Origin: Palaemon carinicauda
Lineage: Eukaryota > Arthropoda > Malacostraca > Decapoda > Palaemonidae
Assembly: GCF_036898095.1 (NCBI RefSeq)
Contig: NC_090728.1
Coordinates: forward strand, 94,396,781 to 94,460,780
Reading direction: 5' to 3'
Length of the DNA stretch: 64,000 nucleotides
The notes under the pieces were generated by a model. That model was not told the DNA's origin. It searched no databases and saw nothing but the letters and a program-made list of their open reading frames with translations. Below, piece by piece: positions 33,065 through 43,509 of this stretch (positions are counted from its first letter, which is position 1; each line of letters starts with the position of its first letter). The position numbers and the translations under genes were made by a program.

Positions 33065-34020
33065 AGAAAAGGTTTGAATTCTCGAAGAAAAGTCTAGACT
33101 TCTTGGAGGAATATAAGTCAAAATCTACCAGAAGGCAATACGAGTCATCTTGGAAGAAATGGGTAACCTTTGTCAAGGCAAAGAATTCGAAGGAAATCTC
33201 GATGGATTTCTGCCTGTCTTTCTTTATCCACCTTCATGAACAAGGTTTAGCAGCCAACAAGATCTCTACGTGTAAATCTGCCCTGACAAGACCCTTGCTA
33301 TATGCCTTCCAAATAGATCTGTCTAACGAAATCTTCAACAAGGTGCCGAAGGCCTGTGCTAGACTCAGACCAGCGGCCACTCCGAGAACCATTTCATGGT
33401 CTCTTGACAAAGTGCTACACTTCACCTCAGGCTTAGACAATGAGACTTGCCCTCTGAAAGATTTGACCCAGAAAGTTATTTTCTTGTTTGCTTTAGCATC
33501 AGGGGCTAGAGTTAGTGAAATTGTGGCATTATCTAGGGAAGAGGGCCAGATCCGGTTCGCTGACACAGGCGAGCTCACCCTCTTTCCTAACCCAACGTTT
33601 CTCGCCAAGAACGAGTTACCCCCAAAAAGATGGGGTCCCTGGAGAATCTGCCCTCTGAAGGAAGATATCTGTGTGTGCCCTGTGGAGAGTCTAAAGGTCT
33701 ATCTTCGCAGAACTTCAGACTTCGGGGGAGGACAACTCTTTAAAGGAGAAACATCATGGGTCAAACCTGTCACTTAAACAACTACGGGAAAAGATCGCCT
33801 ACTTTATTCGCAGAGCGGATTCTGACAATACACCCGTAAGTCATGATCCTAGGAAGGTCGCCTCTTCCCTGAACTTTTTCCAGCTAATGGACTTCAAGAG
33901 TCTTCCCTCTTTTACTGGATGGAAGTCTTCCAGGGTGTTCTTTAAGCACTACGCGAAGCAAGTGCAAGAAGTTAAGCGATACGTGGTGGCGGCAGGTAGT
34001 GCTCTAAAACCTGCCGCTTA
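32806..34020 (+). pseudogene. DIRS A2 tyrosine recombinase
   Basis: The 323-residue frame to 33777 holds the N-terminal domain (STRRQYESSWKKWVTFVKAK) and the first catalytic Arg (LFALASGARVSEIVALS). A one-base shift near 33755 separates it from the C-terminal part, which has HxxR in SHDPRKVASSLNFF and the nucleophile Tyr in RVFFKHYAKQVQE, ending in AGSALKPAA and a TAG. All catalytic residues are present; only the frameshift breaks it. Confidence 0.85.
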
Positions 34021-34324
34021 GTGCTGCGAGGAACAGTGAATTTTATGGGACTTAAAATTCTAAGGGTGTATATGTTGGCCCTAGGGCACAACATAGTAGT
34101 GATTGTCATCATGGGCCTGTTCTAATATACTAAGGTGATATAACATAGACTGAACACTAGTGCCGCGTGTTTTTTACACGAGTGTATATTGAGACATTCT
34201 CAGAATGACATTACAATTCCATACGGAAATTAAAGTATGTGGCAAGTTTTCCTTTTCAGGTACTACAAATATTTGTTTATGTCAATGTGCCTATGTTATC
34301 TAATTGATTTTCAATTACAAAATA
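34021..34324. other. Tail of A2 or unassigned spacer
   Basis: AT-rich and non-coding between the A2 recombinase stop and the left end of DIRS C. It may hold the A2 3' end, but no ITR partner is visible. Confidence 0.5.
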
Positions 34325-34965
34325 AAAAATTTTAAGTAATTTTTATTTTTCCTAACATACTTACCGAGAGCTACTTTCTTAGGAGTTACCAGTAACCTCC
34401 TCTCTACCGACCAGAGTTTTGTGTAGTTTACCCCCAAACCGTTTTCTAAGGAGGCCTACCCCCGGCATTAAGGAATGTGCCCCGAGGGTAGGCTTATCGT
34501 AGGTCGATGTCCGGCCGGGTCAGCCTCATCAGTAAGTTCTATTGGATTAGCACAATGCTAGCAAGGGAAGAGAGGCACTCGGGGAAGGAAGGGAGGGCCA
34601 TTACCCGAAAGTAGTTCTCGGTAAGTATGTTAGGAAAAATAAAAAATTTTAAGTAATTCTTATTTTTCCTAACATACTTACCGAGAACTACTTTCTTAGG
34701 AGTTACTAGTAACCTCCTCTCTACCGACCAGAGTTTTGTGTAGTTTACCCCCCCCCCCCGCTTTCTAAGGAGGCCTACCCCCGGCATTAAGGAATGTGCC
34801 CCGAGGGTAGGCTTATTGTAGGTCGATATACGGCCGGGTCAGCCTCATCAGTAAGTTCTATTGGATTAGCACAATCCTAGCAAGGGAAGAGAGGCACTCG
34901 GGGAAGGAAGGGAGGGCCATTACCCGAAAGTAGTTCTCGGTAAGTATGTTAGGAAAAATAAAAAT
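34325..34965. repeat. Left terminal region of DIRS C: tandem duplication with a 317-bp period
   Basis: The block starting CCTAACATACTTACCGAG at 34351 recurs at 34668. Each unit contains the terminal repeat plus the left half of the ICR. The units differ by a few bases, including a C10 run in the second (about 34749) where the first has CCCCCAAACC. DIRS B has only one such unit. Confidence 0.92.
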
Positions 34966-35025
34966 TACTTAAAATTTTTGATTTGTTCCAACACGAATAC
35001 TTACCTCGAACTACTTTCTTAGGAG
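34926..35025. repeat. ICR of DIRS C
   Basis: GAAAGTAGTTCTCGGTAAGT through AAAATTTTTGAT is the reverse complement of the left outer end. TTGTTCCAACACGAATACTT through TTAGGAG is the reverse complement of the right outer end (41130-41180). The junction is near 34982. Confidence 0.85.
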
Positions 35026-35343
35026 ACTTACACTTTTGGAGGCGGGAGTGCTATTCTGACCCCCTGACCCGGGACGTGGAGGCCAAGAGGCCCAGGGATA
35101 ACGGGACCTACTAGAAAACGGATGTGAGGGTAACTACACAAGAGTTCACGTTAGTGTCTAAGTACTCACCCTTTGAAAAACTTCTTCTGATGTTCCTTCC
35201 AGTAGCGTAGTCGTGAAGAAGGTGTTATCCAATGGTATCAGTTGGTAATCCCCGAAGAGGCTAGGAAGCAACTGGGTAGGAGGAAGGAAACCGCACTTGT
35301 GCCTACCGGTTGCTAGCCTTGATTGCGCCTGGGGCTTTTACCG

Positions 35344-36500
35344 TTACACCGCTTGGAGGGCGGAGATGACTGTTCCAATGGAGAACCCGTCTAAGGACTT
35401 CCTCGAGTAGTCCTTGAGGTAATGGGCAGTAAAGGTTGACTGGTTCGACCAAGTACCTGCTCGCAGGATCTGACCCACTGCCATGTTTTTCTCAAAGGCT
35501 AAGGAGGTGCTCAGGCCCCTGATGTCATGAGGTCGGGGGTTGCCTGGCACTGCTATGCCATCTTCCTTGTAGGCTCTGGCAATAACTTGTCTCAACCAGA
35601 AGGAAATGGTGTTCTTGGAAACTTGTTTCTTATTAATACCTGTGGATACGAAGAGGCTTTTGATGCCTGGGCGGAGATGAGCTGTTCTTTCCAGGTATTT
35701 TCTAATTGTCCGTACAGGGCATAATTTTAAATCTTCTGCATTACCCGTCCTAGGAATGGCAGGAATTGAGAAACCTTCTTACTTCGGATCCCAGACTGCT
35801 GAGTTCTGAGTCTTAGCCACAAAAGAAGGCACGAACTTGAAGGATACTTCTTTCCACCCCTTCGAATGAGAAACGTCATATGACAGACCATGCATCTCAC
35901 CCACTCTCTTAGCGGACGCCAAGGCCAGCAAGAAGACGGCCTTGAGGTTGAGATCTCTGTCCACGATATCCTTCAAAGGTTCAAAGGGGGGACGACACAA
36001 CATCTTCAGGACCTTGGCTAAGTCCCACTGGGGCACCCTACTCGCCTGTGGGGGGCAGGACTGCTCGAAACTCTTGACAAGCATCGCTATGTGTCTCGAG
36101 GCCCCCAGGTCGATGCCCTTCAGGAGGAAGACTTGGCCTAAGGCCGCCCGAACTCCTTTTATGGCTGGGATTGACATTCCCACCTTGTCTCTAAGAAACA
36201 CCAGAAAATCTGCTATGTCTGGGACAGAGGCCTTAAGAGGTTTAATGTGCCTCTCAGAGCACCACTTCGTGAAGGAGGCCCACTTAGCCTGGTAGACCGC
36301 GGCTGATGACTTTCTCAGGTATAGAGACATTCTCTTAGCCGTGGACGAAGAATATCCTTCTTTCTTCAGGAGCCGCTCGATAGTCTCCAGGCGTGAAGAC
36401 GTAGGGAGAGTGGGTTGTCGTGGAGCCTGAGAAAGTGAGGTTGATGCAGAAGGTCTGACCTGTCGGGCAGAGGCCACGGTGGTTGACTCGTTAGGTCTTT
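35344..36500 (-). pseudogene. DIRS C tyrosine recombinase
   Basis: The N-terminal domain (YSSSTAKRMSLYLRKSSAAV, then WASFTKWCSERHIKPLKA) overlaps the end of the preceding polyprotein in another frame. The first catalytic Arg is in LALASAKRVGEMHGLS. A TAA at 35779-35781 interrupts the frame after AVWDPK. The same frame then resumes with HDIRGLSTSLAF (HxxR) and STFTAHYLKDYSRKSL (Tyr) and ends at 35344. One nonsense codon is the only visible break. Confidence 0.87.
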
Positions 36501-38476
36501 TAGATCCGCGAACCACTCTCTCTCCGGCCACCAGGGCGCTACCAAAGTCATCTTTAGGTTTCGGGCTGTCCTTACTCTGTTGAGCACTTGCCTTATCAAC
36601 GTGAAAGGGGGAAAAGCATACACATCTAGATTGTCCCACTTGTGCTGAAAAGCGTCTTCTAAGGCTGCTTTCGGGTCTGGCACAGGAGAGCAATATACGG
36701 GGAGTTGGGCGTTGAGTTTTGTTGCAAAGAGGTCCATCACCGGGGAACCCCAACGTTGGATGATGAGCTTGGCTACTTCCGGAAGAAGGGACCATTCTGT
36801 CCCTACTATCTGGCCCATTCTGCTGAGGCCGTCGGCCAGTACGTTTTTCTTCCCGGGAATGAACCTTGCTAACAACACCACTTGGTTCTCTTCTGCCCAA
36901 TCTAGAATTTCTATGGTGAGATCGCACAACTCCTTCGACTTCAAGCCTCCTTGTTTCTTTATGTATGCCACTACCGTGGCGTTGTCGCACATCAACGCCA
37001 CGGTGTTTCCCTTTAGTAGACTCGCGAAGTGTAGGCAAGCCTTCTGGACTGCCTTCAACTCCAGGACATTGATGTGGAGTTCTTTCTCCCCGTCCAACCA
37101 GGTCCCTCGTGCTGTTTCGTCGAGGAGATGGGCTCCCCACCCTTGGTTGGAGGCGGCTGTGAACAGTAGTAACTCGGGTGGATCGCTCCCGAAGGGCATC
37201 CCCTTGAGTGAGTTCGACCGGCAATGCCACCATTCCAGAGAGGGTCTCGTGTTCGGTCGGACTGGGATTAGAACTTGTTGTGAGTCCAGTTGGCACCAGA
37301 GGTTCTTCAGGTTCCATTGTATGGATCTGAGCCTTACCCTCCCTTGGGGAACCAGTTTCTCCAATGAGACCAGGTGACCTATCAGCTTCTGCCAGCCTTT
37401 CGCTCTCCTGGGACGCTTTGACAAGAACGGCTGAATGATATGCATGAGGTTTCTTATCCTGTCCTCCGAAGGGAAGGCTTTTCCTAGAATGGTATCTAAT
37501 GTCATTCCCAAGTAGTTCATTCTGGTGGATGGGGATAGGTTTGACTTCTTCGGGTTGATTACGATGCCCAGATCCTTGCAAAACTGGAGGAGTTTTCTCC
37601 CTTGCTCCTCCAAGAGGCCCTTTGAGGCGGAAAGAAGCAACCAGTCGTCCAGGTATCGGATGAGGCGAATGCCTCGTTCGTGAGCCCACACTGAGACAGT
37701 CGTGAAGACTCTCGTGAACACCTGGGGTGCTGTTGACAGTCCGAAGCAAAGGGTCCTTAATTGCAGGATCTGGGAACCCCATTTCACCCGGAGGAACTTT
37801 CGACTCGAGGGGTGGACCGGAATTTGGAAGTATGCGTCCTTGAGGTCTATGGTCATCATGTAATCTTTCTCCCTCAAGGACAGCAGGACTGACTTCGGAG
37901 TGTCCATTTTGAAGTCCGTCTTCTTGATGAATTTGTTGAGAGCCGACAGATCTATAACCGGTCTCCACCCCCCCCCCCCCCCCCCGTCGCTTTTTCTACC
38001 AGGAACAGGCAACTGTAGAAACCTGGCCCTGGGAGAAGAACTTCTTCCATGTCGCCCTTCTCTAACATGGAGGACACCTCCTCTTGAAGGGCGGTCCTCT
38101 TTAACGGGTCTCTGGGAGCTAGCCATTCCGCCCGGCTGGCCGGGATAAGAGGGGGTGGTTCTGTTAAGAACGGAAGTCTGTAGCCCTCCTTTAGTACGGA
38201 CACTGCCCAAGGCTCTGCTCCCTGAGCCTTCCATGCTTGCCAATGAAGTCTGAGGCATCCCCCAACCCGAGGCTTGGGCGGGGATAGGGGGCCTCCCACT
38301 CTATCTTCTTCTGGGGGAGCGGCCTGATCTGCCTCTCCTAGAGGCAGAGTAACCCGACCTGAAGGAGCTTGAGGGCGCTGGAGCTCCCCTGCGGGGGGGC
38401 TGAGGCGTTGCGGACCAGGAGGAAGAGGGAGCCTCTCTCCTCGTAGTGCTGGGAGAGGCTTGGGACGTTGCGGCAC
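36366..38476 (-). pseudogene. DIRS C RT, RNase H and methyltransferase-like polyprotein
   Basis: The frame 38476-37952 carries the pre-RT part and ends at a run of about 17 G (minus strand, 37969-37985), placed at the GGWRPV motif. The frame 38258-36366 continues: VIDLSALNKFIKKTDFK, TIDLKDAYFQIPVH, CFGLSTAPQVFTRVF, IRYLDDWLLLSAS (YLDD intact). In RNase H the first catalytic Asp is Ala (LLFTAASNQGWGAHL; GCC at about 37158), while the other acidic motifs remain (LMCDNATVV, NVLADGLSR). The C-terminal domain has VMDLFATKLNAQLP and VYAFPPFTLIRQVLN. Two independent inactivating changes are present. Confidence 0.88.
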
Positions 38477-40779
38477 TATCCGAGACGGACCTCTTGTAGG
38501 GCGGTCTCCTAGAAGGCGTAGGTCTGGGGATGTTAGACTCCTTCTTCTTCGAGACCTTCTCCATGATGGCCTCTAGTTCCTTCAGGGGAAACAAGGACTC
38601 TCCCCACAAGGGTAAGCTCCGTATGGCCCACGATTCCCTGTCTGGTACCTTCCGGGACACCTTCGTCAGTACGGTGTCTCTCTTACGGAGTACCCAGTTA
38701 GCCGTCAGGGCGAGCGACTGGTAAGTTAAAAACTTAAGGGTTTTACCCCCGGAGGTAATAAGGTCTCCCAGGAGGCCTTGCTGGTCAGGGTCTGCGGGGT
38801 CGAACGAGGCTTGTACCCCTACCAAAGTGGAAGCCCACCAGTCCAGCCAAGAGGAGACGTTCACTAAATCTCTCGACATTTCCTCCATCATGGAGGCCTC
38901 TGCTGGCGAGAAACAGACCGGGGCCGAAGAGGCCCTATCGTCTGAGACGCCCTGACTCAGGATGTCGATGGAAGACTCCACCTTACAGGGGCCTGGGCGA
39001 CGTCCCGCTGGCACATAAACCTTGCCTTGGGTTCTGAGGCCCTGGAGCAATTTCGAGGAACTCTGGGTTTTGGGGGCTTCGGCATTACTAACCACCACCT
39101 TGTCCACATACTCCTGCCCTAGGACCAGATCTCGGGGTAGAGGAAGGGCTAGAGACGTCTTAGGTTGGGTAGGAGTCTGCATAATTCTTAATAGGCTTGA
39201 CCTCCAGTAATCCTCGTCTGTAGCTGTAGGTTCCTCGATTTTGTGGTGTCTTCTGTCTGATAAGGCCAACCACCCTCCTATAGGCCGAGTCCTCCATTGG
39301 TGAACCCTCCCTTCCGTCAGCCGAGGTCTCGGCTTGGGGCCGGGGAGCTGGGTTACCGGGCACGCCGACTGGACGTCTAGCTCTTGGTGCCAGGGGCGCC
39401 GTCCTACCGAGGTACTGGATCTCATCTGCGGGGACGTCCGCACCAGGGGCCTGGGTTAACGCAGGCATCGCTGGTTCAGCGGGGACTCTCGTCCGCCCTA
39501 GGGCTCTGGGTGCCGAGGACGCGGTTCCCGTGGGCTGACCCGACAGCGGGAACCGTTCCTTCCGACCCGAAGGCCGCACCAGCTGGGCTGGTTCGGCCAG
39601 GCCGCCCGACGAGAAGCGCGTTTCCCCCCACTGGGCGGGGTGAACCGGAGGCTTCGAGGACTTATGCCTTCTTGTAAAGTCCTTCCTGCGAGCTAGGTCG
39701 CGAGGGTCAAGGTTGTGTTTTGAGGACGGCATCCTTGGCGAACACTCTCTGGACCGGCGGTCCGGGGAACAAAGCACCTTTGAGTTCCGGGGTACGAAGA
39801 CCCAGTCGCCATCAGGAGACCTACTCCTCCTATACTTACGCCCTGGGGAGCGGGAGCGCTTGCTACTATACCGGGAGCGCGACCTTGAACGGGAACGCTT
39901 GCTCCTGGACCGCTCCCTCCGACGACGGTGTTTTACCCTGACTTCCTCCGACGACGAGAAATAAACATCCGACGAACCCGACGACACTGTGCTTATCGCA
40001 TGTCGGCCGGTAGCGAGGACTGCGGGGGACTTCTTGGGACGTTGAGTGCCCGAGGTCGACGGCTGGAGGAAATCTTCGGGGACTTCCGTGAGGGGGGCCG
40101 GGAACGATTCAAAGCGTTCCATGCCAGGGAGCCAGGGGTCCAGGGCCACTTCCATTCTTAAGGGTGACCTACCCAGCGTCTTCGGAAGCCTCCAACCGAA
40201 GGCATCATTACCCGAAGGTCGTAACTTCTTCTGGTTGTCTCGGCCTAACGAAGACCCAGAAGCACAGGCCCACGAGGGCGGCGAAGATACAGACAATGCG
40301 TTACTACCCCACAAGGGGTCATCGGAGGACGCGTGCCCCCCGAGCACAAGGGCCGACTCTCCGGACGCACTACTGGGTTCTTCACTAGCCCTAGAAGGGC
40401 CCGCAATCGGCACTGCACTTTCACTAGGTTCCTGGGGAAGGGCGCCTTGTTCTTTCTCTAAGCCAGACTTACCTCGTCCCCTACTCTGTGTAGGGGACGG
40501 CGAAACAGAGGCCCCGTCGGACCGCTCACTGGGTGATGGTAGCGGCGAAGTAACACTAGCTTTCCTGGGGGAACGTTTCGCTGATTTTCTCTTTTTCGTA
40601 CCGTACCGTACCCACTAGATATCGCTCCAGTCTACACACTCGGGGCACGTATCTGCTGACGAACAAACCCTTCCCCTACAGGAGGAGCAAAGGGAGTGAG
40701 GATCCACTTCAGGCTTGGAGAGGAACGCTCCACACGATTTACCGGCTCTAGGCCCCGGACAACGGCGGATTTGCTCCAT
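38301..40779 (-). pseudogene. DIRS C gag-like protein with Cys cluster and RS domain
   Basis: The ATG at 40779 starts RRCPGPRAGKSCGAFLSKPE, CSSCRGRVC and TCPECVDW, then a TAG at 40617-40615 (codon 55). The same frame resumes to 39160 and contains the RS domain (ERSRSKRSRSRSRSRYSS, then RSRSPGRKYRRSRSP). A frameshift near 39255 moves to frame 39443-38301, with the conserved helical part (SSWLDWWASTLVGVQASFD) and a Ser/Arg tail. The domain order equals that of DIRS B, but the stop and the frameshift fall at different places. Confidence 0.77.
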
Positions 40780-40972
40780 AATGTACACAACGCAAGACAC
40801 AAGCACGAAGGGAATCAATGAAAACACTGGGTAAGCACACGGGTGGAAGGTGAACACACAGGAACACCCGGGAAAAGTAAACTGGAAAACACGTTACCAC
40901 GCGGGGAACACATGGGGCCCTAGAACGCACACAAAGGATCGATAGAGAACGAGGGCGACGTGTTTACACGTC

Positions 40973-41180
40973 GCGACCAGAGAACTTACTGATGAGGCTG
41001 ACCCGGCCGGACATCGACCTACGATAAGCCTACCCTTGGGGCACATTCCTTAATGCCGGGGGTAGGCCTCCTTAGAAAACGGGGTGGGGGGTAAACTACA
41101 CAAAACTCTGGTCGGTAGAGAGGAGGTTACTGGTAACTCCTAAGAAAGTAGTTCGAGGTAAGTATTCGTGTTGGAACAAA
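40973..41180. repeat. Right inverted terminal repeat of DIRS C
   Basis: Reverse complement of the left terminal repeat (shared GGCTGACCCGGCCGGACAT, ACAAAACTCTGGTCGGTAGA). It ends ...GTGTTGGAACAAA. Confidence 0.9.
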
Positions 41181-41704
41181 TTACATATTTTCTTTACATG
41201 TATGTTCAAATTTCACATCACATGTACGCTCATCCTCATTAATTTTAAATAAATGTATAATGGTTTTTATGCGTCTTATTTCGCCCTAAAACATTATAAT
41301 AAAGATATGTGAGTGTATTTTTCTACCCTTCTTCTGCATGATGTGTTAAACAATAATACTACCTTTGTTCCTACGCTTATGCAAACCTTTCCAGCGAAAT
41401 GCAACTTGTCCCGACACTTGATACAAACTCAGGCTATCGACATGCAATGAGACCTGCATGTCCTCTTTGACTACTGGGTGGGTTCAGTATAACATGCAAC
41501 TTCGAGACTTTTCCCGAGTCTGGCCTGTCTCTTCCCTGTAGGGGACAGGAAGCACTAACATTCTACATGTTAAGCGGATATGACTATAACGGTGTTGTCA
41601 TAGGTCTCTTAGGTCCTAATGACCAAGGAAATATTGTCTGGAAGTCGAAGGCACAACTGGGAAATCCACGATACATTAATGCTCTGGTAAACTTCCATTA
41701 GGAC
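41181..41704. other. Unassigned AT-rich spacer
   Basis: No gene, element end or notable repeat recognised. Confidence 0.5.
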
Positions 41705-42237
41705 GACATGGCCTAAGCCCAAAAAACGTATTTTGAGCGACGCGAAAAATCTATTTTTGGGTGAGATAGCCATGTCGTCTTGATGGACCCACCCTCCTTT
41801 CTATGAAAGGCCTTAGCAGGCTCCCTCCCTATCTTACTGTATCTGGAGGTACTGGCCGAACGCTAAAAGGAATGAAGATGGCGGGCGGATGCTACGTCAT
41901 CCAAGATGGCGACGGGGTTGACGTCATCCCAGTGCCCATAACAGTAACGAAGGAGGAGAACTTTGTAACGGCTCCTCACCAATCTTGCCACTTCTTCCCC
42001 CTCAAAGCGTAAACGCTATATGGGGTGCAGATAGCTATGTGGCGTGTCAAGAATACATCCCGTTATTATGCGATATCCTAAAAAGTAACTTTAGGGATAT
42101 TCGCGCCAGAAGTTAGAATTCTGGAGACCTTAGTTTAATTCTCTGGGAATATCCACTGTAGTCAAATATACCCTAGGAAGCTACTGAAGGAACCTTCCAT
42201 CAGGACGACATGGCTATCTCACCCAAAAATAGATTTA
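41705..42237. mobile_element. Foldback/MITE-like element (copy 2)
   Basis: The left arm (AAAAATCTATTTTTGGGTGA, then GATAGCCATGTCGTC) at about 41745-41786 is the reverse complement of the right arm at 42195-42237. The interior is non-coding and matches the repeat at 16390-16628. The right arm runs directly into the large (AT)n tract. Confidence 0.75.
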
Positions 42238-42751
<514 letters not shown>

Positions 42752-42943
42752 GATGTGGAAAAAAGGTATATGAAAATAAAAGAATCTTAACAAAGAAGAA
42801 AACTAAGGAGGTGCTGAAGGAAAGGCAAATCTTTCCGCCCAGCAACTGAAGTGAACTGAACGTAAACAATGAAAAAAAGATTATAATTCACTATGTTTTT
42901 ATTTACGAATGCAATACTAATATGAATAATACATGATTATTAA

Positions 42944-43242
42944 CCCTTTTACCCCCAGGCTATTTGGAAATTTCAAACCCTTAACCCCCAGGGGGTTATT
43001 TTTTTCCCAGCACATTTTGCAGTATTTTTTTTAAATTGCTTTAAAAGCCTTAATTTTTGTCATAGAGAGGTCAGGTTGGTCTCATTCTCTTGGAAAATGC
43101 CTGAATTTTTTCAAAAAATTATCAAAAATATGAAAAAAAACATTTTTATAGCATTTTTTTGCAAGGACGTACCGGTACGTCCATGGGGTTAAAGGGATGG
43201 CTTTTGTGAAACGTACCAGTACGTCCTTTGGGGGTAAAAGGG
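42944..43242. mobile_element. piggyBac-type MITE (299 bp)
   Basis: TTAA (42940-42943) precedes CCCTTTTACCCCCA, and TGGGGGTAAAAGGG precedes TTAA (43243-43246). A TTAA duplication with CCC...GGG ends is the hallmark of piggyBac elements. The interior is AT-rich, non-coding, and includes the perfect palindrome GGACGTACCGGTACGTCC near 43165 and the related CGTACCAGTACGTCC near the right end. Confidence 0.85.
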
Positions 43243-43509
43243 TTAATGGACACAGTTAAGTGAAACACTATTTCTATCAAAATCGAGTTTATTTCAAATA
43301 TAGCTGTAACTTTTTACCACAGTAGTATATGGATATACGGTGTACAGCGAGAGCTAGGACGTGCTGGGTGGAGAGAGAGGCAAGTGGTGCGATGCACGCA
43401 CAGTGTAAAAGAGCATGGGCTGATTATACTGTATGTATACATGGTCAGTCTCTAGGGAATTATCCTGCTAGATAGGGCAATATTACTGTTCTTTGCCTCT
43501 GCCATTCAG

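Larger units (their letters stand above)
34325..41180 (-). mobile_element. DIRS-like retrotransposon C, full length (6.9 kb)
   Basis: Same family group and layout as B: left terminal repeat (here tandemly duplicated), ICR at 34926-35025, recombinase, methyltransferase-like, RNase H, RT and gag-like sequences on the minus strand, and a right inverted repeat ending at 41180. Flanks are CAATTACAAAAT on the left and TTACATATTT on the right, with no clear target duplication. Independent lesions relative to B show that both were inserted and decayed separately. Confidence 0.92.

Noticed and set aside
35779..37968. 729-codon minus-strand protein
   Set aside because: Only its last part (from about 36500) is the DIRS C recombinase; the first two thirds is a shadow frame of the RT/RNase H polyprotein.
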